Assembly: GCA_944387015.1 (NCBI GenBank)
Contig: CALXDH010000015.1
Coordinates: forward strand, 1 to 59,135
Direction of reading: 5' to 3'
DNA: 59,135 nucleotides
DNA from: an uncultured Oscillospiraceae bacterium
GTDB taxonomy: Bacteria > Bacillota > Clostridia > Oscillospirales > Oscillospiraceae
A model generated the notes under the pieces. That model saw only the letters and a list, made by a program, of their open reading frames with translations, had not been told where the DNA came from and did no database searches. A program made the translations under genes and the position numbers. The first letter of the stretch is position 1; every line of letters begins with the position of its first letter. Positions 26,412 to 34,252 of the stretch are shown one piece after another.

Positions 26412-26482
26412 TTGCACCTCCCGGAAAAATTTTGCTATAATGTTTAAAATCTTTATTCGCACTATGGAGTTGCATTGCAACT
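26412..26482 (+). promoter_or_regulatory. Promoter and palindromic site of the XRE regulator gene
   Basis: TTGCAC (26412-26417) and TATAAT (26436-26441) with an 18 bp spacer. Downstream, AGTTGCA-T-TGCAACT (26468-26482) is a perfect 7-1-7 palindrome at about +20 to +34, ending just before the ribosome site. This is a natural place for an autorepressor to block. Confidence 0.65.
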
Positions 26483-26496
26483 GGGGGGGGATTTGC

Positions 26497-27210
26497 ATGA
26501 ATACGATATTGGAGACATTGGGCAGGAAGATTCGCCTTTACCGCAAGGCAAACGGTATGAGTCTGGAAGATCTGGCTGCCAAAATTTATAAAAGCAAAGC
26601 CAGTGTTTCAAAATATGAACTGGGCCAAACAGCCATGGATATCCTGACTCTTTCCGATATTGCAACTGCATTGGGCATGATGCCTTTTCAGCTCCTGGAG
26701 ACGGACGTCCAGCACCATGCATCCTCATCATCCTCTGCCAACCATCCCTTTGGAAAAACGAATCAGCTCTACATGTACCACATGGTGAATCAGAAGCTCT
26801 ATCTGTCCTTACTGCGGTTTGGACATATGGAAGCTGACGGAAGAGTAAATGTGACGCTGTATCACAAAATAAAGGACCCGCAAAACATCGAACGGTGCAC
26901 CACGCTTTATCACGGCTATATGTATAATCATGATGTGGTGATCAGCTTTTTTCTGCGCAATTACCATAACACGGTGGAAAATGTTCTTCTAAACGTAGCC
27001 GTTCCCACAAACAACTCTTCGATCATGACCGGAATGGCTTGCGGATTGGATGATTCGTTGGCTCCGCTTGCCATAAAAGTGGTCCTGTCTCAAAACACAA
27101 TCGAAGAAAGCCCTAAACTATATCAGGCGGTTTCCTTGACTGCTGAAAGCATCAAAGCTGCCAAGAAAACCAACTGCTTGACTTTTGAACGGCAAACCAA
27201 CAACCTTTAA
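26497..27210 (+). CDS. XRE-family regulator with sensor-like C-terminal domain
   Basis: 237 residues. The N terminus (about 1-65) is a Cro/CI-type helix-turn-helix (LGRKIRLYRKANGMSLEDLAAKI and the VSKYELG recognition helix). The remaining 170 residues are beta-rich and not recognised; they may sense a ligand. ATG 26497 follows a run of eight G. It is divergent from dctQM and ends the catabolic island, so it is the best candidate for its specific regulator. A palindrome in its own leader suggests autoregulation. Confidence 0.85.
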   Translation: MNTILETLGRKIRLYRKANGMSLEDLAAKIYKSKASVSKYELGQTAMDILTLSDIATALGMMPFQLLETDVQHHASSSSSANHPFGKTNQLYMYHMVNQKLYLSLLRFGHMEADGRVNVTLYHKIKDPQNIERCTTLYHGYMYNHDVVISFFLRNYHNTVENVLLNVAVPTNNSSIMTGMACGLDDSLAPLAIKVVLSQNTIEESPKLYQAVSLTAESIKAAKKTNCLTFERQTNNL

Positions 27211-27734
27211 CGGCACCGGCTTTATTTGATTGTTATATTAGCGAAAAACCATTTTTGACTCAATCTGACTGGAATTCACCAGGATGGAAATAATTGTCCA
27301 AAATTCTCACCAGAGTAGAAAAACGTTGTTTATTTGAATAAATATTCCTCCAATCCAGCATTTCGTTCGTTAAATCATAAGATTGTCAATTTTTGCGAAA
27401 CTATATTTAAACATTTTCGGTTTACTTAAATCATGCTCAGAAAAGACGTAAGGAAAAGATATATTTTTACTAACGTATATAAAAATGGGTTGAGAATGAA
27501 ATTTCTCAACCCATTTTCCGTTATTTTGTTTCATGTTTTCCCGCATATGGTAGAAGTGGCCGTGGGAAATCCAGCGGCGCAAGGGCTGCAAGAACAGCCG
27601 GATGCAGCGCAGCGCACCAGACAAGAAGGTTCTCTTCTCTGCCGGGTGCGCTGTATGTTTCATAAATGCGGAGCTTTCCACGGACTCGCAGAACGCCCTC
27701 AGCAGTTTTCGGATGGAGCGGGCGCCTTGTTCCC
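27211..27734. other. AT-rich intergenic region without a gene
   Basis: Over 500 bp between convergent genes. It contains the terminator at 27482-27517. 27211-27481 is AT-rich with no ORF preceded by a ribosome site. 27540-27734 returns to GC-rich sequence with a hairpin-forming GCGCACC...GGGTGCGC pair near 27615-27652, but no coding sign. Confidence 0.5.
27482..27517. terminator. Bidirectional terminator
   Basis: AAAATGGGTTGAGAA pairs perfectly with TTCTCAACCCATTTT (15 bp, 6-nt loop), flanked by A and T runs. It can end transcripts from both sides of the gap. Confidence 0.8.
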
Positions 27735-28943
27735 TTACAGCAGCTCCCGTTTTCCCTGGCGGCAGCAGGCAAGAACGCACAGAACGATGCCGGCCGCTGC
27801 CAGCACGGCAATCGCCACCGCTTCTGTTCCTTTGGGGATCCAGGGGCCACCCTCCCAGAGACGCCGGAAGCAGAAGGGCTGGTCCAGGAGCCAGCTCCCC
27901 AGCACCGCTCCCACCGCCGCAAACAGCGGCAGGGCCTTGAGCAGCATCGCGATATAGCTGCCGCTGTATTGGGAGAGGAACACTGTGAGGCCGGCAGCTG
28001 CCAGGGACAGCGCCAGGATCAGCCCCGCCAGTACGATAAGATAAGTCCCGTAAGTCCAGTCGAACCAGGGCGAGCCCCATTCCCAGATCCCGCCCAGGCC
28101 GCAGGCGCGAAACCGCAGGGGCTCCTGCGCCAGGAAGGGAATTGCATAAACCACAAGATTGACGGCTGTCAGCACCACAGCGGAGAACATGGCGGCCGCC
28201 ATCTGGGTGGCCAGAACGAACCGCCCCCGGCGGGAGCTCCACTGCATGGCCCGGGTCCTCCGCAGCCGGTCCCGCACCAGCGTGGGGCAGAGCAGCAGCA
28301 CGATGCTCAAAACGCACCATACCGCAAGATCCTTGCCATATTCCCGGGTGGATTCCCTGACGGAATCCGGAAGCAGCCCGTGAGCTCTCTCCGGTTCGGC
28401 CAGCTCCTCCTCCCGCAGGATCATGGCCTCCGGCTGTCCCTCTGCCTTCCTGCCGGAGATCACCAGGGCACTGTGCTCTTCCTGGCTGTCATACAGTTCC
28501 ATGGTGCTTTGGATCTCCTCAATGATATACCAGTTGGTGCCGCCGTACACCCGGCTCAGCAGATATTCCATGTCCATGTCCGCCTGACCGCCGCTGTCGA
28601 GAGCATCGTTCAGATAGTCCTCCCGAAACCGATCAAAGGTCTCATAGTCCGTCAGGCCCACAGCGGCAGCCTCCGGGATGGCAGCGATCTGCTGATCGAA
28701 CGTCCGGATCTCCTCCGCCAGCTGACCGTCCAGTTCTGCCCGCTCCTCCGGCTCCAGCGTGGGGCCGTACTTCTCTACCCACTCCGAAGCCAGTTGGAAC
28801 TGGGCCTGAGAAGCAGGGCCGTTGCAGAAGTATTCGATGTAAAATTCCGGGAACATCCAGTAGTACACCGCTCCCAGCAGCACGATAGCCGCCAGGATGC
28901 CGGGACGCCAGATCTTCCGCAGTTCCCACGCCAAAAGTCTCAT
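27735..28943 (-). CDS. ABC-2 type membrane protein (second of two)
   Basis: 402 residues. One N-terminal membrane helix (about 15-33), a long extracytoplasmic region of about 150 residues, then a cluster of five to six helices. This is the layout of ABC-2 permease subunits in exporter operons. It overlaps the previous gene by 4 bp and pairs with the ATPase at 30085-30936. Substrate unknown; in ECF-linked operons such exporters often handle cell-envelope or antimicrobial stress. Confidence 0.8.
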   Translation of the reverse strand: MRLLAWELRKIWRPGILAAIVLLGAVYYWMFPEFYIEYFCNGPASQAQFQLASEWVEKYGPTLEPEERAELDGQLAEEIRTFDQQIAAIPEAAAVGLTDYETFDRFREDYLNDALDSGGQADMDMEYLLSRVYGGTNWYIIEEIQSTMELYDSQEEHSALVISGRKAEGQPEAMILREEELAEPERAHGLLPDSVRESTREYGKDLAVWCVLSIVLLLCPTLVRDRLRRTRAMQWSSRRGRFVLATQMAAAMFSAVVLTAVNLVVYAIPFLAQEPLRFRACGLGGIWEWGSPWFDWTYGTYLIVLAGLILALSLAAAGLTVFLSQYSGSYIAMLLKALPLFAAVGAVLGSWLLDQPFCFRRLWEGGPWIPKGTEAVAIAVLAAAGIVLCVLACCRQGKRELL

Positions 28944-30088
28944 GTGAGCACATCCTTTCTCCCAAAGCGCCGCAGAGCCAAAGCCGTTCCAGCGCTGAGC
29001 AGCAGCAGATCTGCCCCCACGGCAATGGTCTCCTGCCAGGGCAGCACCGCGTTAAGGCCCAGCTCCGTGAACCACCCTCCGCAGCAGAGCCACACGACGA
29101 TGGGCTGAAAACAGGAAACGACATATCCCACCCACAGCTTGAGGTTCCCCAGTGCGGAGGTAAGCCCCAGTCCGCCAAGGCAAAGCAGCCCCAGTACCAA
29201 CGCCGCCAGATAGGGGCTGCGGACCAGGACGCCGCAAAGGGCCGCCAACAGAGAAAACGCCGCCGTCAGCGCTGCTCCCAGTGCCAGCGCAGCCGCCAGA
29301 TACCCGGCCACGGTAAAGTCCCCCCAGGTGAGGAAGGGCCGGATCAGCAGCATGTCCGAGAGGTAGTTGAACTGGCTGGAGACACTGGCATTCCAGACGC
29401 CGCCATAGTCGAACCGGGCGAAATAGACCCCCAGAGCAGGCACAGCCACCAGCGCCAGGAACATGGGAGACGCCGCCAGGGCCGCAAGGACCTTGGTCCG
29501 CCGCAGCCGCCGTCCGGTCCGGGACGCACAGGCCAGGCTCTCCGTCTGATGCATCTCCTCGTAGCCCAGGAGGTACAGCGTCCCCAGCATGGCGGCGATC
29601 CCCGCCTCCCCCAGAATGGACCGCATCAGCGTTCCGAAGAGAAACTGGTGGCTTCCCTGGGTGACAGGCCCGGCATACACATCCATACCGGCGTCTGTCC
29701 GGGCCAGATGGTCCACCCGGCTTGAGAGCGCATCGTATTTCCAGGCCATCCACGACACTGCTGTCGGGGAATTTTCCACTACATCCGTATAGAACTCTTT
29801 CAAAATACCGGTGTCGTAGGTCTCGAAAATATTCTCCAGACCGGTGACAGACTGCAGCAGAACGGTTCGGTTCTCCGTCTCCGGCAGGGCGGCCAGCCCA
29901 TCCAGGAACGGCTCGTCCACCTGCTGGCCCAGGAGGGCGGCATCCGCAGAGGCGTCGTTGAAAAAGGTCCGGTCCCACTCCGAGAGGGTGCAGATCAAAA
30001 GGGCGTTGAACAAAAGGCTCAGCGCCAGAAACACCCACAGGGCCGGCAGGAGAAAAAGCTTTCGCCACTCATATCGGACAAGGCTCAT
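28940..30088 (-). CDS. ABC-2 type membrane protein (first of two)
   Basis: 382 residues with the same topology as its neighbour: one N-terminal helix (YEWRKLFLLPALWVFLALSLLF), an external domain of about 140 residues, then about six helices. Likely forms a heterodimer with the 402-residue protein encoded next. Start and stop overlap both neighbours by 4 bp, showing tight coupling with the ATPase gene. Confidence 0.82.
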   Translation of the reverse strand: MSLVRYEWRKLFLLPALWVFLALSLLFNALLICTLSEWDRTFFNDASADAALLGQQVDEPFLDGLAALPETENRTVLLQSVTGLENIFETYDTGILKEFYTDVVENSPTAVSWMAWKYDALSSRVDHLARTDAGMDVYAGPVTQGSHQFLFGTLMRSILGEAGIAAMLGTLYLLGYEEMHQTESLACASRTGRRLRRTKVLAALAASPMFLALVAVPALGVYFARFDYGGVWNASVSSQFNYLSDMLLIRPFLTWGDFTVAGYLAAALALGAALTAAFSLLAALCGVLVRSPYLAALVLGLLCLGGLGLTSALGNLKLWVGYVVSCFQPIVVWLCCGGWFTELGLNAVLPWQETIAVGADLLLLSAGTALALRRFGRKDVLT

Positions 30089-30936
30089 GTCTGGCCCTCC
30101 CGGTAGATGGCGAGAAACGCGTCCTCCAGCCCCGGCACCGCGGGAACGGCCCCGGCGGGCGGCGTTTCCGTCAGGATGCGCAGCACCGGGCCCGCCTCGC
30201 TCTGGCCTTCGCTGAGGAGGAACTGGTCCGGCCCAAGCGCGGCTCCCGCCGGGACCTGAAAGACTTTTCCACGAAACCGTGCACAGATATTGGCCGGGGT
30301 GTCGCAGCAGTAGAGCCGGTGGTCCCGGAACATGACGATCTGCCCGGCAATGGTCTCCACGTCGGAGACGATATGGGTGGACAGCAGCACGATCCGGTCC
30401 TCCGCCAGCGAGTGGATCAGGTTCCGAAACCGCACCCGCTCCCGGGGGTCCAGCCCGGCAGTAGGCTCATCCAGGATCAGCAGCCGGGGATCGTTCAGCA
30501 TGGCGGCGGCGATGCCCACCCGCTGGATCATGCCGCCGGAGAACTTTCGGAGCTTCCGGTCCCCATCCGCTCCCAGTCCCACCAGCTCCAAAAGGCGGCT
30601 GATGCGCCCCTCCGCCTCCCGCTTTGGAATGCATTGGAGGGCCGCCGCATACCGCAGGAATTGCCGGGGGGTGTAATTGGGGTAGTAGCCGAACTGTTGG
30701 GGGAGATACCCCAAGAGGCCCCGGTAATCGGCCCCCAGGGCCAGAATGTCCTCTCCATCCCAGAGGATCTGCCCTTTTGTGGGGAACAGGAGCGTGGCCA
30801 ACAGTTTCATCAAGGTCGTCTTTCCGGCGCCGTTGGGGCCCAGCAGCCCGTAGACACCGGGAGAAAAGGTCAGAGAGATGTCCTCCAGAGCCGTGAAGGC
30901 TCCATATCGCTTTGTGACGTGTTCAACCGAGAGCAT
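30085..30936 (-). CDS. ABC transporter ATPase of the ECF-linked exporter
   Basis: 283 residues. Walker A GPNGAGKTTLMK, Q-loop YLPQQFG, signature KFSGGMIQRVG, Walker B LLILDEPTAGLD, H-loop STHIVSD; the YLPQ and GMIQR forms are typical of ABC-2/CcmA-type exporter ATPases. About 80 C-terminal residues extend beyond the core. ATG 30936 follows AGGAGG at 8 nt; the reading frame upstream lacks a better start. It overlaps the upstream membrane-protein gene by 14 bp. Confidence 0.93.
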   Translation of the reverse strand: MLSVEHVTKRYGAFTALEDISLTFSPGVYGLLGPNGAGKTTLMKLLATLLFPTKGQILWDGEDILALGADYRGLLGYLPQQFGYYPNYTPRQFLRYAAALQCIPKREAEGRISRLLELVGLGADGDRKLRKFSGGMIQRVGIAAAMLNDPRLLILDEPTAGLDPRERVRFRNLIHSLAEDRIVLLSTHIVSDVETIAGQIVMFRDHRLYCCDTPANICARFRGKVFQVPAGAALGPDQFLLSEGQSEAGPVLRILTETPPAGAVPAVPGLEDAFLAIYREGQT

Positions 30937-31678
30937 AGATCGTTCCTCCTTCTGCGCGCCGTTGACAGAAACGGCGCAGCTCCGAAACATACAGGGCCAG
31001 AGCGGCAATGCTGAGCAGGCAGAACAGCACGGTGGGTACTTCATTGAGCCACCGGGCAGCCCGCTCCCACAGCAGCGGCACGGTCCCCAATGCCGCCCAG
31101 ACCGCCGGGGCCGTCAGCAGCCCCGCGATCCCCCGCAGCCGCAGACAGTAGAGGGACAGCACTCCATACAGGCACAAACCGGAAACGGACAGAGCCACCA
31201 TCCAAAAAAGCGAGACGTCCCCGCCCGCCAGGTACCACAGCAGCAAATTAACCGGCACACACACCAGTACCGACACACTTCCGAATACCAGCATCCGCAG
31301 CGCGGTCATCGTCCTCAAAGAGATCCGACAAGCCTGCCGCCACTCCAGTGTGCCGGACTGGGTCTCTTTCCAGGCGGTCAGCAGATGGAGTGCGGCGTAC
31401 AATGCCGGGGACAGCAGAAACAGCACCGGACCCACAGGTCCCTGCCGGGCTGCCGCGGCCGCCGCCGGCAGCAGGCACAAAAGCAAGAACAGCACTGAGA
31501 GAAACAGGCAGTCCGCTTCGCCGAAAAACAGCGTCCGCAGCCCCACTGCCTGAAGCGTCTCCGTCAGCGTGTGCCGAAGCCCCGGCCGGGCCGGAAGTCC
31601 GGCGTCCAGAATGCGGGCCACGGCAGCATTCTTTTCCGCCTCCGTTGGCATGGGGATCTCATTCCAGCGGTCATCCAT
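30923..31678 (-). CDS. Membrane protein next to ECF sigma factor, possible anti-sigma
   Basis: 251 residues. A cytoplasmic N terminus of about 50 residues precedes six predicted membrane helices. Family not recognised. Its start overlaps the sigma-factor stop by 8 bp, the usual place of an anti-sigma factor gene, and the short N-terminal domain could hold the sigma factor at the membrane. That role is inferred from position only. ATG 31678 is preceded by GAGGAG at 9-10 nt. Confidence 0.7.
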   Translation of the reverse strand: MDDRWNEIPMPTEAEKNAAVARILDAGLPARPGLRHTLTETLQAVGLRTLFFGEADCLFLSVLFLLLCLLPAAAAAARQGPVGPVLFLLSPALYAALHLLTAWKETQSGTLEWRQACRISLRTMTALRMLVFGSVSVLVCVPVNLLLWYLAGGDVSLFWMVALSVSGLCLYGVLSLYCLRLRGIAGLLTAPAVWAALGTVPLLWERAARWLNEVPTVLFCLLSIAALALYVSELRRFCQRRAEGGTIYALG

Positions 31679-32201
31679 GTGGATCAAACTCCTCTCTCAG
31701 CCGCCCCAACAGGCGGTAATAGCGGGATTTCACCGCCGCTTCCGGCTCTCCCAGAGCAGCGGCAATTTCCGGGAAGGACTGCTCCGCATAGAGCCGCAGG
31801 CGGAACACTGCCTGAACCCGAGGCTCCAGGTCGGAGACAAAGCCTTCGATCTGTTCCAGCAGCGCCTGGTTCTGCATCTGGACCGTGAAGTCCTCCTCCG
31901 ACGAAACTTCCATCTCATCCAGGGGAAGGGGCACTAGGCGCGCTCTCCGCCGGGCGTCGATGACCTTGTTGGCAGCGATGCGGTAGAGCCAGGTACGAAA
32001 CGTGCCCCGCTCCGCCCGGTAGGTGGGCAGGGCACGCAGCATGGCCAGAAAAATAGACTGCGTCAAGTCCATGGCGTCCTCCTTATGACCGGTCTGGCGG
32101 TATACAAAGCGATAAATTTCATCATAGCGGGCCCGGATCAACGCCTCTGCCGCGGCACGGGAACCAGAGCGCTGTATCTCCCGAATCCATTGTTCCTCCA
32201 C
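31671..32201 (-). CDS. ECF-family RNA polymerase sigma factor
   Basis: 176 residues. Sigma region 2 (YDEIYRFVYRQTGHKEDAMDLTQSIFLAML and TFRTWLYRIAANKVID) and region 4 (VFRLRLYAEQSFPEIAAALGEPEAAVKSRYYRLLGRL) are complete. The GTG at 32201 is chosen: it has a GGCGGTGAG site, and the alternative GTG at 32234 would lie upstream of the predicted transcription start. It heads an operon with a membrane protein, ABC ATPase and two permeases, so it likely activates that exporter in response to an envelope signal. Confidence 0.9.
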   Translation of the reverse strand: MEEQWIREIQRSGSRAAAEALIRARYDEIYRFVYRQTGHKEDAMDLTQSIFLAMLRALPTYRAERGTFRTWLYRIAANKVIDARRRARLVPLPLDEMEVSSEEDFTVQMQNQALLEQIEGFVSDLEPRVQAVFRLRLYAEQSFPEIAAALGEPEAAVKSRYYRLLGRLREEFDPHG

Positions 32202-32225
32202 TGTCTCACCGCCTTCCCGACTGTA

Positions 32226-32254
32226 TATTCGCACATCAGGGTATCATCGTTTCA
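32226..32254 (-). promoter_or_regulatory. ECF-type promoter, probably autoregulated
   Basis: On the minus strand TGAAAC (32249-32254) and CGAATA (32226-32231) are 17 bp apart. This closely matches the sigma-W/X-type pattern TGAAAC-N16/17-CGTATA and differs clearly from the vegetative promoters in this window. It lies directly upstream of the sigma gene. Confidence 0.65.
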
Positions 32255-32345
32255 GAAAATTGGAAAGAAATTTTTCTTCTCTTCCTGTATGTGCGCAAAA
32301 GCCCGCCGCATACCCTGCAACCATGCGCGATTGCGCATATAATAG

Positions 32346-32525
32346 ATGTCAGAAATTACCTCGCAGGGGGTGAAAGGACGGAATCTCTCGCCGTGCAGCA
32401 GCTGTGCACCCAGGGGCGGGTCCCCGGTGCGCAGAAATTTGGAAAGTCCTGGGCCATTCCTGCCGACACGGAGAAACCGGAGACCCGCGTCGGGCGCAGC
32501 ATCTGGAAAATCCCGTACAGTCAAT
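32346..32525 (+). pseudogene. Remnant of a small helix-turn-helix (excisionase-like) gene
   Basis: One frame reads AVQQLCTQGRVPGAQKFGKS and WAIPADTEKP, the core of the small Clostridia DNA-binding proteins of the form VQxLCxxGRIPGAxKFGxxWxIPxDAEKP. The N-terminal part is in another frame or lost (MSEITSQGV), so the gene is broken. A TATAAT and a 6-4-6 palindrome (ATGCGC-GATT-GCGCAT, 32323-32338) stand just upstream and may be its old promoter and operator. Confidence 0.6.
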
Positions 32526-32529
32526 TTCC

Positions 32530-32760
32530 TGCGAGTCGCTGAACAACGGCATGCTCAAGAACGATTACTTCTGTGAGACCGCCGGTCTTGGCATCCGCCG
32601 CAACAACATCGGCGCAGCCGGGGAGAATCAGCAGGACACCACCGTCACACTGACTGCTGCACCGGACGAGGGCTACCAGCTGGCCAGCCCGGTCACAGTG
32701 AAGGCCACCTTTGCCCCGATCGGCTCGGCAGCACTGCCTCGCCCATATACTACGGATTGC
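32530..32760 (+). pseudogene. Fragment resembling a surface-protein repeat domain
   Basis: The continuing open frame contains DTTVTLTAAPDEGYQLASPV, like the bacterial beta-repeat segment of large surface proteins (TVTATPDEGYxL...VTV). There is no start codon with a ribosome site and no complete domain. It appears joined to the preceding helix-turn-helix remnant, so this intergenic region is a mosaic of decayed pieces. Confidence 0.45.
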
Positions 32761-32911
32761 AGTGCGAATCTTACAGAAAAGAAAAAAATTTTTGTTCTCC
32801 TGCGTGTACCATTGCCGTGGAAGCAGAGTACCCTTCCGCAGGTCGTGCAGTTCCAGAGTGATGAGTGGCTGGAGGCAGCTTGGTTCTACCCGTACAGAAT
32901 GCGGAACGCAG

Positions 32912-32952
32912 AAAAAGAGATCCCCGGTTTATAAAACCGGGGATCTCTTTTT
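32912..32952. terminator. Bidirectional terminator
   Basis: AAAAAGAGATCCCCGGTTT pairs perfectly with its complement (19 bp) around ATA. On the minus strand it lies 7 bp past the stop of the lipoprotein gene and closes the two-component operon. Confidence 0.88.
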
Positions 32953-32958
32953 CTATTT

Positions 32959-33375
32959 TCACTGATACAGCTTGGGAATTCGGAAGCTCTGTTCTCCATT
33001 TGCCTCATCCGTCACCGTTCCGGCGGGGAAAAGGATCACCGGATTTCCCTCCTCATCCACCTCAAAGGCGGTGGTCTCATCGATGGCCACATAATCGGTC
33101 AGGGGGGCGCTGTCCTCGATGGGATAGTAGCGGACCTCGGGGTCCTTCTCCATGCGGTTGCCCATCTGCATGGTGATGGTCTCCGTCAGATAGCTGACAT
33201 AGTCCTCCCCCAGCAGATCCTCCAGCGTCGGCTCCGCCTGCCAAGTCTGCTCCGTCTGTTCCTCCGCAGCGGGAGCCGGATCTCCGCCGGTGGCTTCCGC
33301 GGTGCAGGCGGTGAGAAGCAGCATACCAAACAGAAGCATCAGCGCTACCAGCACTTGATTATGGTTCTTCTTCAT
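32959..33375 (-). CDS. Small predicted lipoprotein of a two-component operon
   Basis: 138 residues. Signal peptide with lipobox LLTAC (cleavage before Cys near residue 23), then an acidic region of about 110 residues with no family I recognise. ATG 33375 follows GGAGGAA. It is last of four genes: response regulator, sensor kinase, anchored protein, lipoprotein. It may act as an envelope accessory or target of the system. Confidence 0.8.
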   Translation of the reverse strand: MKKNHNQVLVALMLLFGMLLLTACTAEATGGDPAPAAEEQTEQTWQAEPTLEDLLGEDYVSYLTETITMQMGNRMEKDPEVRYYPIEDSAPLTDYVAIDETTAFEVDEEGNPVILFPAGTVTDEANGEQSFRIPKLYQ

Positions 33376-33493
33376 GGTACATTCCTCCGTTTCCCATTTA
33401 TCAGGCCCTTTGATCGGGCTCCGTTCCCTCTTGGTGTCTCTACGATACCTGCACCTTGCCGCAAAGTGGCCGCATTCATGCATCATTTTCCCA

Positions 33494-34252
33494 TCACCAG
33501 ATCTCTGCCATGGGGGCGTCTGAGGAATCGCCTTCTCCCTGGTCGAAATCGTCCATAAAGCCCAAAGGCTCCACGCTGATACGGCCATAGCCGCTCTCAA
33601 CCCTGGCGCTGTACATCAGCCCACCGGCGCCGTCAATTTCCCACACGTTCGGCCCGCGCTGCTGCACCTCCAGCCCCAGGCCATCCAAAAAGCGTGCTCC
33701 CAATGTTTCTCCCGAGAGCAAGCTTTTTGCCGGGACTGACCGCAGAGAGCAGTCGATCCAGACCGGCAGGCCGGTTTCCTCGTCCACCACGATCCAGAAG
33801 CTGTCCCGGTTGCCGGTGGCTCCCTGTAAATACAGCATACTGGCGGATTGGTATCCGTCGGACCGCACATACACCGCCCGGCTGCCAGACTGAAATTCCA
33901 GAGTGTCCAGGTCGAAGCTCTCAGGCAAGACGTTCCAGTCTGCCAGGTATTCCACACTTTTGAAAAAGGTTTCCTCCGCCTGCTCCGCTCCAGGCTCCCC
34001 GGGTAACGGCAGAGGCTGCGTGGTAGAGAAGACCTCCAGGTCCGGATCCAGGATTGCCTGTGCCAGCAGCTCCAGCTTTTCCGGCAGAGAGATCTCCCGG
34101 ACGGTCAGGTCCTCCTCCGCAAGAGGGACCGTATGGAGCGCTCCCAGGGTCTGCCGGTCCTGCAGGGCTGAGATCCGCTCCGGCAGCAGCAATGCCGCCA
34201 GCACCACCAGCCCAGTCAGGACCGGAATGCCCCATTTCCGCAGATGCTTCAC
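33494..34252 (-). CDS. Membrane-anchored protein of a two-component operon, unknown function
   Basis: 252 residues. One N-terminal membrane helix (GIPVLTGLVVLAALLLP) and an extracytoplasmic region of about 225 residues with no recognised domain. Its start overlaps the kinase stop by 4 bp, so it is co-translated with the sensor kinase; a sensory or accessory role is possible. The following lipoprotein gene starts about 118 bp downstream. Confidence 0.78.
   Translation of the reverse strand: MKHLRKWGIPVLTGLVVLAALLLPERISALQDRQTLGALHTVPLAEEDLTVREISLPEKLELLAQAILDPDLEVFSTTQPLPLPGEPGAEQAEETFFKSVEYLADWNVLPESFDLDTLEFQSGSRAVYVRSDGYQSASMLYLQGATGNRDSFWIVVDEETGLPVWIDCSLRSVPAKSLLSGETLGARFLDGLGLEVQQRGPNVWEIDGAGGLMYSARVESGYGRISVEPLGFMDDFDQGEGDSSDAPMAEIW

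Noticed and set aside
32202-32234. Longer start for the ECF sigma factor at GTG 32234
   Set aside because: No ribosome site, and it lies upstream of the transcript start expected from the sigma-W/X-like promoter.
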